This document shows positions 36,179 to 44,849 of a stretch of DNA of 64,000 nt, piece after piece (the first letter of the stretch is position 1; each line of letters starts with the position of its first letter). The DNA lies in contig NZ_BNAY01000003.1 in assembly GCF_014654365.1 (NCBI RefSeq), forward strand, positions 186,001-250,000. The letters are read 5' to 3'. The position numbers and the translations under genes are program-made. The notes under the pieces were generated by a model that was not told where the DNA came from, ran no database searches, and saw only the letters and a list, made by a program, of their open reading frames with translations. Source of the DNA: Amycolatopsis oliviviridis (lineage in GTDB: Bacteria > Actinomycetota > Actinomycetes > Mycobacteriales > Pseudonocardiaceae).

Positions 36179-36217
36179 GTTGCATCGATTGCAACGTGTT
36201 GCGAAATCTGGTGCAAC
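36179..36217. promoter_or_regulatory. Paired GTTGC/GCAAC inverted repeats between the divergent small-peptide and Z1-like genes
   Basis: GTTGCATCGATTGCAAC (36179-36195) is a perfect 6-5-6 palindrome, and GTTGC-N10-GCAAC (36198-36217) follows two bases later. The location in a 131-base divergent promoter suits binding by the HTH domain of the Z1-like protein. Confidence 0.65.
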
Positions 36218-36255
36218 AGCTCGCCAAAGCACAACTGCTGAGGTTTACTTGACAA

Positions 36256-38358
36256 GTGCCGCATACCTCCGGTCACCTCGGCCCGCTTAAGCCAGACCTT
36301 CCCGCCGAGCGAACTGCGCTCGCGGTTGCGCTGCGCGCGCAGTTCGCGATGCTGCTTCCAATGTCCGTGCGTGAATACGCAAAGAAGCAGGCGCTCCAGG
36401 CGAGCACGGTTACTCGCTACTTCAACGGTTCGGTACTACCGTCCGAAGACTTCATCAACGACCTCGTCGACGAAGTTCAGCTACGACTCCGTGCGCCACA
36501 ACTTGGGCAATCCCAAGAGCTGTTGAGCCTGTTGTACGCCGCTCAAGATGCTCAGAGCGGAACATGGGGACACGCGAAGCGCTTACAGAAGCAGGCGGCG
36601 GCTCTACGAGATCGCCTCGAGTCCCTCGAGCTGAGCCGCCAGGAGCTACTCGAAGAAAACCGCAAGCTCAGAAACGGTCAGTACTCGGCGAGTGAGTCCA
36701 TACGTCAGCAGCTGCGGGTAGCGCAGAATCGGATCGCCGAACTCGAACTCGAACGCACTGTCCTCCTTGCGCGTCTTAACGGCTCGGCCACTGCCCACCA
36801 ACCTGAAACACAGGCGACCTACGGAGGGTATTGGCGCTTCTACCGAGACTCCCTGCAGGCCCAAGGCTGGTCCGCTCAGGCGATCGCCACTGCCGATTCG
36901 GTCGCCACTTCGGTCCTCATGCGATTAGCAACACCTTCCACAATCACACCTGATCACCGCAGTGGCCTGGTGATCGGCCAACCGGGGAGCGGCCGAACGA
37001 CCGCCGCTGTCGGCCTCATCGCGAAGGCTATCGACGCGGGATACCGCTTGGTAATCGTACTAGGCGGCAACCAGAACGCACTCCGTCGCCAGGTACAGGA
37101 ACGCCTCGATGAGGCGCTCCCCTCATTGCCAGGCGAGCCCGCAATCATTCGTCTAACCGGCGCAGACCTCGACTACAGCAGGCTGGGCCCGCGTTTGCGC
37201 GCACTGGAGTTCGAGAAACAGCGGCCGGACCAGCCACTGAACTCACCGGAGAACCTGAATGGCACCGCGGTACGACTCCTCGTGGTCAAGAAAAATGCCG
37301 CGGTACTGCGGAAACTAAACGTCGACCTGAAGGCCGCTGCCTCGTTTGCCGAGGTCCCAACCCTCGTGGTCGACCTGGACACTGATATAGCGCAACCAGG
37401 CTCTGCCGTTGGCCGACACGTTCAAAATTTGCTTCACATCCTTCCAAACGCTCAGCATGTTGCCTACTCGTATAGTCCATTTGTCAACCATCTAGCCAGC
37501 GACGGGCTCGATTTCATCGTCGAGATGCCCAGACCCGCTGAATACATTGGCCCGAGCACCTTCCGTGACGCTGAACAAGATGTATCGGGCCCAGCCACAT
37601 CGGGAGAGAGCGCCTTCGTCCGCCGCGTCGACCCGCGGGAGCGTGGACTCGTGGCCTCGATGGACGCGTTCGTGCTGACAGGTGCTATGAAGATTCACCG
37701 CGCCTCGCAAGTCGGTGAGGTATTCGCCAGACATATCCTATTCGTGCACGGACCCGCCCGGCTCGACGAGCAAGATGCCCTGCGCTCCCAAGTTGCCGCC
37801 CTATGGAAAAGCGCCAACTACGCGAGCACCGAAAGTATCGCCCGGTTACGCGAACTCTACGAAACAGACGTCTTGCCGGTGTCGCAAGTTCGCAGCACTG
37901 ATGTACAGCTGCCGTCATCCTTCGACGAGCTGGTCCCAGCCATCAAGACAGCCCTGACTCGCATCGGCGAAGACCCGATCGCCCACAAACTGGGTACCGG
38001 CGCGGACCACCTTTGGAAAATCTTCGTTTCCAATGCCCGTTCAGCAAGTGAATCCGCCAGCGAAGGACTGACAATCCTGCACCTTCACCACTGCTCTGGA
38101 ATAGCCACCATGCTCAAGCTATCGGACATCTGGTTTGGCTTCCGGCCACACTATACAGATCTAGTTCGCCTTTACATTCCTATGCCAAGCCGGCCTGACC
38201 ACGATCTCTATGCCGATCTTTCCAACCTTTGGCAAGCATCAGAAGAATTTCGCACCGAAATAGGCGCCCTGACCAATTCCATCTCTCTCAAGACAAAAGA
38301 ATCAGCCACACAAGGGGACAACGACACAATATTCCCCGACGACAAAATCCGCGAATAA
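36256..38358 (+). CDS. HTH / coiled-coil / degenerate Z1-domain protein
   Basis: 700 residues from a GTG. Residues 36-68 form an XRE-like HTH (SVREYAKKQALQASTVTRYF). Residues 105-175 are a coiled coil. From 233 the order of Z1-domain features is followed: Walker A-like GQPGSGRT (241-248), GLIAKAIDAGYRLVIVLGG, RRQVQERLDEAL, LLVVKKNAAVLRKL, an acidic motif VVDLDTD (371-377), AYSYSPFVN (403-411) and PRPAEYIGPSTF. Canonical Z1 proteins have GK(S/T), DDEAD and YTATPF; here K is R247 and the acidic box is changed, so ATPase activity may be lost. Z1 proteins occur in antiviral loci. At least three TTA codons (36583, 36925, 37846) and lower GC point to foreign origin. Confidence 0.8.
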   Translation: MPHTSGHLGPLKPDLPAERTALAVALRAQFAMLLPMSVREYAKKQALQASTVTRYFNGSVLPSEDFINDLVDEVQLRLRAPQLGQSQELLSLLYAAQDAQSGTWGHAKRLQKQAAALRDRLESLELSRQELLEENRKLRNGQYSASESIRQQLRVAQNRIAELELERTVLLARLNGSATAHQPETQATYGGYWRFYRDSLQAQGWSAQAIATADSVATSVLMRLATPSTITPDHRSGLVIGQPGSGRTTAAVGLIAKAIDAGYRLVIVLGGNQNALRRQVQERLDEALPSLPGEPAIIRLTGADLDYSRLGPRLRALEFEKQRPDQPLNSPENLNGTAVRLLVVKKNAAVLRKLNVDLKAAASFAEVPTLVVDLDTDIAQPGSAVGRHVQNLLHILPNAQHVAYSYSPFVNHLASDGLDFIVEMPRPAEYIGPSTFRDAEQDVSGPATSGESAFVRRVDPRERGLVASMDAFVLTGAMKIHRASQVGEVFARHILFVHGPARLDEQDALRSQVAALWKSANYASTESIARLRELYETDVLPVSQVRSTDVQLPSSFDELVPAIKTALTRIGEDPIAHKLGTGADHLWKIFVSNARSASESASEGLTILHLHHCSGIATMLKLSDIWFGFRPHYTDLVRLYIPMPSRPDHDLYADLSNLWQASEEFRTEIGALTNSISLKTKESATQGDNDTIFPDDKIRE

Positions 38359-38366
38359 CAATCGAA

Positions 38367-38411
38367 GAGCAGGCAACATGAAGATCTACCGCAGGAGTTT
38401 CCCGCCTGCTC
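38367..38411. terminator. Weak hairpin between convergent Z1-like and RHS genes
   Basis: GAGCAGGC and GCCTGCTC are separated by a 29-base loop, just after the Z1-like stop. The long loop makes function uncertain. Apart from this the 130-base intergenic stretch holds no gene. Confidence 0.35.
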
Positions 38412-38488
38412 CGTAGCCGGAAAGTGACGGCGGCCCAACATGGTGGACGGAATCACGGAGCCGCGCCGCCATATCTGTCGTCCTCGCG

Positions 38489-41400
38489 TTACCGGTGGCC
38501 TCGCCGGGGCGGTCCTGGACGTTCCGGCTTCAAAGTCGAGTCGGGGTTGTAATCGCGGATACGGTCGGGATACGCCGTGATGACGCTGTTGTCGTCCTTG
38601 ACGACGATCTTCAGGTGATCCAGGTCCTTCTGTTCGCGGACCCAGTCACCGCCGTCCTTCTTGTAGACCACGTCGCCGAACCACTGCTCGGTGTTCTTGT
38701 CCCAGGTGTCCCGCTTGACCGAGCCGTCGGGATGCCGATCGGGGACGCGTTCGTCGATGTAGCCGATCTTCTTGTTCATCGGAATGGTGTAGGCGGTGAC
38801 CCCGCCGGACTGATGCTCGACGATGGTGCCCTTGTCGTTCCGCTTGGCCCATCCCTGGTCGATGATCTTCGAGATCTTCTTGTCGTCCCAGGGATTCCCG
38901 CCCTTCGTCCCGAAGACGCCGTGGTCGGCCTTGGTACCGGGATAGTTGTCCGCGTGGAGCTTGACGTGCTCGAAGCGGTTGCGCTCGCCGCGTTTGCCGT
39001 TCTGGGCCATCTGGTCGTACCGCAGACCGCCCACGGAGTTCTTGGCCTTGTCCTTGCCGCCCTTGCCGCCCTTGTCCGGGCGCAGGCCTCCGGTGCGGCA
39101 AGGCCCGACGAGTCCGAACGGGTCGCTCCAGAGCAGCGGGTTGGGCACGTAGGCGTGGGTGTTCAGGCCCCCGGTCAGCCCCAGCGGGTCGGCGCTGAGG
39201 TACCGGGCGGTCCGCGGGTCGTAGTACCGGTGGCGGTTGTAGTGCAGACCGGTCTCGGCGTCGAGGTACTGCCCGGGGAAACGCAGGGGCGTCGAGGGGC
39301 CGGACGTCGTCGCGCGCGGCGCTCCCCACAGGGTTTCGTCGCGGTACCAGGCGATCCGCCCGGCCTCGTCGACGAGTTCGGACGGCGTCCCGATGAAGTC
39401 CGTGACGATCGAGCAGAAGCGTTCGTCGACGCACCGGCCGTCGGCGTAGACGCGGTCGGTCTGCGCGACCGGGGTGTCCTGGCGGCAATCCCACTCCCAG
39501 GTCGTGCCCCGCGTCTCGCCGGCGGCCGTGGTCTCGACCTGCTCCGCGAGTACCTCGCCGTCCCAGGCGAAGCGGGTCTCGGCGACGACCACGTCACCGT
39601 CCATCCGCTGCTTCGCCACCCGGCGTCCCAGCGCGTCGTAGCGGTACTGCCAGCGCTGCCCGTCCGGCGTCGTGACACCGACGAGCCGGTCCTCCCCGTT
39701 CCAGGAGTAGGTCCAGCCCGCCCTGCTCACCAACCGGCCCTGCACGTCGTACCGCTCGGCCACCGGCGCCTGGATGGCCACCGAGTCGGACCGGTCGTAG
39801 GCGTAGTGCTCAGCTCCGCCCGGCCGCTGCACGTCCACGACCCGGCCGCCCCGGTCGAACGTGAACTCCTGACGGCCGAGGAGCTGGTCCTGGACCCCGG
39901 AGTACACGTCGTCCGGGCGCCAGTCGTAGACGCGCCGCTGCGCCACCGCGCCCGACGTGGTGGTCACGCTCTGGGCGCGCAGCCGGTGCCGCGGGTCCCA
40001 TTCCTGGGTCAGTTCGGCGGCGCCGAGGCCACGCCAGACCTCCCGGCCCGCCGCGTCGTGCCGGAAGGCGATCGAGTGCCGTCCGGTCACCAGCGTGGCC
40101 GGAGCGTCGCAACCGTCGTAATCCCAGCGGCTTTCCGCGCCCGAGGGGGTACGGCGGAAGATCCGGCGGTCGGCGAGGTCGTAGCCGGAGATGACCGTCC
40201 GGCCGTCGCAGGTCTCGGCGACGACGCGGCCGAGCTCGTCGTAGGCGATGGTGACCTCGGCGTCCCGGTTGACCGCGCTGACAAGACGGCCGGCGCCGTC
40301 GTAGGCGTAACGGCAGACGTCGTCGGCCGTCCGCTTCTCGATGACCTCGCCGCGCAGGTCGTAGACGTACGTGGTGACCTCGCCCGCCGCGTTGGTGCGG
40401 GTGATGAGCTGGCCAGCCGCATCGTAGGCGTAGGTGAGGACACGGCCGTCGAAATCCTGTTCGCGAACCGTGCGTCCCTCCGCGTCGTACTCGAAGCGCC
40501 AGGTGCGGCCGTCGCCGTTGGTGGCGGCGATCATCCGCAGCTCGGTGTCGTGCTCGACGCGCAGCCGGGAGCCGTCCGGGGCGATCCTGGTGACCGGCTG
40601 GTCGAAGGCACCGAAATCGGTACGCGCGACCTCGCCGCGTTCGTCGTGCTCCTCCCGGACGTTGCCCTCCGCGTCGTAGACCCGGCGCTGCGTGGTTCCG
40701 TCGGGCGCGACGCGTCGCCAGCCGGCGCCCTCGACCGTCCACTCGTAGCGCGTCGTGCCGCCGATCGGATCGACCTCCTCGGTGACCCGGCCCAGCGCGT
40801 CGAAGGTCCGCCGCCAGGTCACGCCGCGCGGATCGGTGACCTCGATCGCCCGGCCGAACCGGTCGGACGCGACCGTCGTGCGGTTGCCGACCTCGTCGAC
40901 GAGCTCGCGCAGGTTCCCGTCTTCGCCGTAGGTGTAGCGCGTGGTCGAGCCGAGCGGGCCCACACTCGCCGCGAGGCGGCCCGCCTCGTCGTACTCCCGC
41001 CGCCAGACCGCCCCGTCCGGCTCCACGAGCGACACGACCCGGCGGTCTTCGTACTCGAACAGGCGCTGCGCACCGTCCGGGAAGGTGTACGCGACCAGGT
41101 CGCCGCGCTCGTCGTACTCCCACCGGGTCGTGCGGCCGAGCTCGTCGGTGTGCGCGGTCACGCGGTCGTGGCGGTCCCAGGTGAAGTGGTTGGCGCCGCC
41201 GAGCGGGCCGACCTCCTTGACGAGCTGGAAGTCCGCGTTCAGGTGGTATTCGGTGGTGTTGCCCAAGGAATCGGTCGCGGTGTTCACCCGCGCCTCGCGG
41301 TCGTAGGTGAAGGTGTAGGCGAGGTGCCCGTCGGCACCCGCGCCCCTGACGCACCGGCTGAGCTCGTCGTAGGTGAATTCGTAGGACCGGCCGTTGCGGT

Positions 41401-43147
41401 CGGTCCACCGGACGACCCGGCCGAGCCCGTCGTAGTCGTAGCGCAGCGCCTGGCCGGAGGAGTTGGCCACCTCGGTGAGCCGCCTGTCGCGGTCGTAGCG
41501 GTAGCGGACCAGCTCCGTGCGGTCGGTCTCCTCGTCCCCGAGCAGGGTGAACGCGGTGACCAGGCCCTCGGTCGTCTCGACCTCGACCCGGGTGCCGCCG
41601 GAGTGCCGGATCTCCCGCAGCACGCCCTGGAGGTCGTGGACGAAGTGGATCCGCTGGCCGTCGTTGTCGAAGATCGCGGTCAGCGGCAGTCCCCCGACCC
41701 CGTCCGGGGTGAAATACAGCATCCGCTGGAGGTCCGGCTGCTCGATGACGTATCCGCCTTCGGGCGATCGCTTCAGCGGCCAGTACGGCCCCTCGACCGG
41801 CAGAACGGCGCCCTCGGCGACCGGGTAGGTCAGCAGCGTGCCGTCCTCGGCCGCGAAACCGACCTCGCCGTCCTCGACCTCCAGCCGCTGGTCCACAGTG
41901 GACGCCCACGTCGGGCCGAGCCCGATGCCCGCGCGGTAGGTCGAGAAGTGGCTGCGCCGCAAGGACAACGGAAGTGCGGCGTCGATCTCGACGTCGGTTT
42001 CGAGGATCATCATCCGGCCGGTCGTCATGTCGATCGGATCGCCGCTGCCGGGACGGCAGTAGGGCGGGCTGGAGTTCTCTTTGGGATTGGTGTTGTTGTC
42101 CTTGATGGAACGCGAACCGCCGCCGTCCGGAACCTTGGTGTTGTTCTTGGCACCGGAAGTCGTCGTGCCCTGGTCCCCCACGGACCCCGCCGGCGGGTCG
42201 TTCTTGGTCTCCCCCGGCGGTTTCGTGGAACTATCGCCGTTCTTCGTCGTCGAGTGATCACCCGACGGTTTGGTGGAATCGCCGCCCTTCGGGTTGTCCC
42301 CCGACGGAGTCGTGGAATCCCCGCCCTTGTCCCCAGCGGGTTTCTTCGACTTGACGTCGAGGTCCTTGGGCTTGCCCGCCGATTTGACCTTGCCGCCCTT
42401 GAGGCCCTTCAACGCCTTGCCCGCGTCGCCGAACAGCGCCCCGGCCTTCTTCAGCAGCGGGACCAGCGCTTTGAGGGCTTTGACCAGTTTGGTGGTGAGC
42501 TGGGCGATCTTCGACGCGGTCTTGGCCACGGCGGCGACGACCTGCGGCACCACCCAGGTCATCCCGATCCCGAGCGTGAAAACCACCTGCAACGCCCACG
42601 AGATGAGATGCCCGACCAGCTCGGCGATGATGTCGCGGACCAGTGTGCGGACCGCGGCCACCACCTCGCCCGCGGTCTTCACCCCGCTGGCCGCGCCCTC
42701 GCACCCCTTCTGCGCGCTGGCGATCAGCGCCGCGGTGTCCTCGGACTGGCCGCGGTAGGCGTCCGCCGCGTCACCCTTCCAGCTCTGCAGATCCTTTTTG
42801 ACCAGATCCACCAGCTCCGCCGAGACACTCTCCAGTTCCTTGGCGACGTTCGTCCAGGTCTGCGCCTGCGCCGAGATCTCGTCCGCGTTCCCCGTCAGCG
42901 CGTTCAGCGCCTCCTTCAACGGGCCGACGTGCTCGATCAGCCAGCCGACCCCGGCCGCGAAGACCGCGCCGATCGGGTCCATCGCCATCGTCAGGGCATC
43001 CAGCGCGGTCCCCACCGCGCCCATCGCGACCCCGGCCCAGTCCTTGCTCTCGATCGCCGACTTCAGCCCCGTCGCGCTCTCCAGCAACGGAACGCCGGAC
43101 ACCGCCGTCGTCGAATCCTTCACCGGCGCGACCAGCGGATTGCTCAC
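38489..43147 (-). CDS. WXG/RHS polymorphic toxin with C-terminal nuclease-like domain
   Basis: 1552 residues from a GTG at 43147. The N-terminal 250 residues are helical with a WXG-like turn (SWKGDAADAYRGQ) and membrane-prone segments, suggesting ESX/type VII export. A Gly/Lys/Ser linker (about 280-390) leads to DUF6531 (GDPIDMTTGRM) and some 35 YD repeats. The RHS core ends with TGLHYNRHRYYDPRTARYLS and the self-cleavage-type DPFGL. The last 206 residues, different in character, hold RFEHVKLHADNYPGTKADHG and LKIVVKDDNSVITAYP, a pattern seen in EndoU/BECR-type RNase toxins; that family call is tentative. No immunity gene follows: the next gene downstream is convergent. Confidence 0.9.
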   Translation of the reverse strand: MSNPLVAPVKDSTTAVSGVPLLESATGLKSAIESKDWAGVAMGAVGTALDALTMAMDPIGAVFAAGVGWLIEHVGPLKEALNALTGNADEISAQAQTWTNVAKELESVSAELVDLVKKDLQSWKGDAADAYRGQSEDTAALIASAQKGCEGAASGVKTAGEVVAAVRTLVRDIIAELVGHLISWALQVVFTLGIGMTWVVPQVVAAVAKTASKIAQLTTKLVKALKALVPLLKKAGALFGDAGKALKGLKGGKVKSAGKPKDLDVKSKKPAGDKGGDSTTPSGDNPKGGDSTKPSGDHSTTKNGDSSTKPPGETKNDPPAGSVGDQGTTTSGAKNNTKVPDGGGSRSIKDNNTNPKENSSPPYCRPGSGDPIDMTTGRMMILETDVEIDAALPLSLRRSHFSTYRAGIGLGPTWASTVDQRLEVEDGEVGFAAEDGTLLTYPVAEGAVLPVEGPYWPLKRSPEGGYVIEQPDLQRMLYFTPDGVGGLPLTAIFDNDGQRIHFVHDLQGVLREIRHSGGTRVEVETTEGLVTAFTLLGDEETDRTELVRYRYDRDRRLTEVANSSGQALRYDYDGLGRVVRWTDRNGRSYEFTYDELSRCVRGAGADGHLAYTFTYDREARVNTATDSLGNTTEYHLNADFQLVKEVGPLGGANHFTWDRHDRVTAHTDELGRTTRWEYDERGDLVAYTFPDGAQRLFEYEDRRVVSLVEPDGAVWRREYDEAGRLAASVGPLGSTTRYTYGEDGNLRELVDEVGNRTTVASDRFGRAIEVTDPRGVTWRRTFDALGRVTEEVDPIGGTTRYEWTVEGAGWRRVAPDGTTQRRVYDAEGNVREEHDERGEVARTDFGAFDQPVTRIAPDGSRLRVEHDTELRMIAATNGDGRTWRFEYDAEGRTVREQDFDGRVLTYAYDAAGQLITRTNAAGEVTTYVYDLRGEVIEKRTADDVCRYAYDGAGRLVSAVNRDAEVTIAYDELGRVVAETCDGRTVISGYDLADRRIFRRTPSGAESRWDYDGCDAPATLVTGRHSIAFRHDAAGREVWRGLGAAELTQEWDPRHRLRAQSVTTTSGAVAQRRVYDWRPDDVYSGVQDQLLGRQEFTFDRGGRVVDVQRPGGAEHYAYDRSDSVAIQAPVAERYDVQGRLVSRAGWTYSWNGEDRLVGVTTPDGQRWQYRYDALGRRVAKQRMDGDVVVAETRFAWDGEVLAEQVETTAAGETRGTTWEWDCRQDTPVAQTDRVYADGRCVDERFCSIVTDFIGTPSELVDEAGRIAWYRDETLWGAPRATTSGPSTPLRFPGQYLDAETGLHYNRHRYYDPRTARYLSADPLGLTGGLNTHAYVPNPLLWSDPFGLVGPCRTGGLRPDKGGKGGKDKAKNSVGGLRYDQMAQNGKRGERNRFEHVKLHADNYPGTKADHGVFGTKGGNPWDDKKISKIIDQGWAKRNDKGTIVEHQSGGVTAYTIPMNKKIGYIDERVPDRHPDGSVKRDTWDKNTEQWFGDVVYKKDGGDWVREQKDLDHLKIVVKDDNSVITAYPDRIRDYNPDSTLKPERPGPPRRGHR

Positions 43148-43299
43148 CCTGCCCCCTTTGAAACGACGATCCGGGGCCGATGACCCTCCGAGCCGGGACC
43201 TTAATCGTTCGTGGCGGTCGATCGACGCGAACGAACCGGACCTTGCCCGTTCATTCACTCCGGATTGATCGACAGTGCAGTGGCAGAGATAGCTCGTCG

Positions 43300-43338
43300 C
43301 GATTTTCCTGTAGTTTCAAGGATGTCTTCGGCGGGCTC
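43300..43338 (+). repeat. Degenerate copy of the tRNA-Lys terminator sequence
   Basis: By eye 33 of 38 bases match 12574-12611, the loop and right stem after tRNA-Lys (CGATTTTCCTGTA, then TTTCA, TGTC, TCGG, GGGCT). No tRNA half is left in front of it. It may mark an old right end of the accessory block. Confidence 0.5.
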
Positions 43339-43363
43339 ACGGCGACCGGTGAAAGGACGGCTC

Positions 43364-44317
43364 ATGAAAGTCCTGGTGACAGGCGGAACCGGCTTCATCG
43401 GACACCACATCGTGCGGGAACTCCTGGCACGCGGGCACGAGGTCGCGGTGCTGGTCCGCACGCCGCCTGCGAACCTCCCCGACGCTGTGACAGTCCACCT
43501 CGGCGACCTCGCCGATCTGTCCGAGGAACGACTCGAAACCGTTGTCACCGGCCACAAGGGCATCATCGTCGCATCGGCCGCCGCCGTCGCCGCACCGCGC
43601 GGCGCCGACGTCACCGCGTTCTTCCATGACGCCAACGTCGCCCCGGTCGCCAGGTTGCTCGCCGCCGGCCGCCGGGCGCGGTGCGACCGCGCTGTCATCC
43701 TCGGCAGTTTCTACGCGACCCTGCAGCGTGAACAACCGGCACTCCGCCTGGCCGAGCTCAGCCCGTACATCGCCAGCAGGATCGAGCAAGCCGAGCGCGC
43801 ACGCGCCGCGGTCGACGCGAAGACCTCCGTGGCCGTTCTCGAACTCCCCTACGTCGCGGGTAAGACTCCTGGCAGGCAATCACCTCTCGAGCCCATGCTG
43901 CACAGCATGTCCGTCGGTAGCGCGGACATCCTCGCCTACCCGGGCACCACCGCAGTCGTCACCGTCACCCAGGTCGCGCGAGCAGCCGTCGCGGCGCTGG
44001 ACCGCCGCGCCGACGGGAACTATCCGGTCGCCACCACGAACCTCCCTTGGGCCGACCTCTTCACTCGCCTCGCGACCGCGGCTGGCCGCCCTCCGAAACG
44101 CATCTGGAAGCTTCCCTCGAGCGTCATCGAACTTCTGCTCCGCAGGGAAGGAATCCGCCACCGCCGCCAGGGATTCACCCTCGGTTTCCACCCGGCACAA
44201 TGGAGTGCCCTGCACGCCAACGCCATGGTCCTCGACCCGGACATCTCGCGCACCGCACTCGGCGTCGAGCCCGACGACCTCGACAGAGCCCTCCGAGACA
44301 CCGTTCCGGCATCCTGA
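43364..44317 (+). CDS. NAD(P)-binding epimerase/dehydratase-like protein (atypical SDR)
   Basis: 317 residues from the ATG at 43364 (GAAAGGA upstream). Rossmann motif VTGGTGFIGHHIVRELLARGHEVAVLVR. The usual YxxxK of extended SDRs is replaced around residue 140 (LSPYIASRIEQAE), so it may bind nucleotide without classical catalysis, or act as an NmrA-type sensor or sugar-nucleotide reductase. It stands alone between the RHS gene and a small secreted-protein gene. It is the first recognisable gene beyond the possible island edge. Confidence 0.8.
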   Translation: MKVLVTGGTGFIGHHIVRELLARGHEVAVLVRTPPANLPDAVTVHLGDLADLSEERLETVVTGHKGIIVASAAAVAAPRGADVTAFFHDANVAPVARLLAAGRRARCDRAVILGSFYATLQREQPALRLAELSPYIASRIEQAERARAAVDAKTSVAVLELPYVAGKTPGRQSPLEPMLHSMSVGSADILAYPGTTAVVTVTQVARAAVAALDRRADGNYPVATTNLPWADLFTRLATAAGRPPKRIWKLPSSVIELLLRREGIRHRRQGFTLGFHPAQWSALHANAMVLDPDISRTALGVEPDDLDRALRDTVPAS

Positions 44318-44366
44318 GCCGCCCGGGGCACCGATCGCGGCGGATCGGCGCCCCGGCGATCCGCTT

Positions 44367-44801
44367 CTACGCTTCGGGGTTGTACTGCCAGCCACTCCGG
44401 TAGCAGGTGTCCCAGCCCGCGTCGTCGACGCAGACCACGACGCGGACCCGGCTGAGCTTCGTGCCCGAGTTGTACTTCAGGTTGTTCCAGTGGTTCGTGG
44501 TGCCGCATCCGTTCTCGTTCCAGCGATACGGCGTCGGGTCGATGGTCCCCATGCCCAGGTCGGCCTCGAAGAACACGTAGACCGGGTTGCCGTCGCATTT
44601 CGTGTCCCGCACGGCCATGTTGATGTTCTTCATCCCGCTGAGCGTCCAGGTCCAGTTGGCCGAGCCGTAGACCTCGCTCCCGGATCCGGTGCCCGCGCCC
44701 GTCGACGCCGAGGCGGTGCCGGTGAACGCCAGCGTCGCCGCCGACACCACCACGGTCGCCGTGACCGCCCGCCGCAGGTTCCTGCTCAGAAGACCCTTCA
44801 T
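44367..44801 (-). CDS. Small secreted protein, cysteine-containing
   Basis: 144 residues from the ATG at 44801 (GGAGGGG upstream). A Sec signal peptide (1-33, ending ASA) precedes a beta-rich domain with four cysteines. The end reads SRVRVVVCVDDAGWDTCYRSGWQ, which resembles FRVCEDDAGDDSCSLWR at the end of the protein encoded at 45811. No family name is recognised. It is probably an extracellular structural or inhibitor-like protein; that is inference. Confidence 0.75.
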   Translation of the reverse strand: MKGLLSRNLRRAVTATVVVSAATLAFTGTASASTGAGTGSGSEVYGSANWTWTLSGMKNINMAVRDTKCDGNPVYVFFEADLGMGTIDPTPYRWNENGCGTTNHWNNLKYNSGTKLSRVRVVVCVDDAGWDTCYRSGWQYNPEA

Positions 44802-44849
44802 GTTCCCCTCCGATGTGATAAATGAATGACGACTCCTGGGGGAGGCGTC

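Noticed and set aside
38495..43183. 1562-codon open frame opposite the RHS gene
   Set aside because: The translation is low-complexity Val/Arg/Gly/Asp/Leu with no domain, the usual mirror of GC-rich codon bias. The minus strand encodes a coherent RHS protein.
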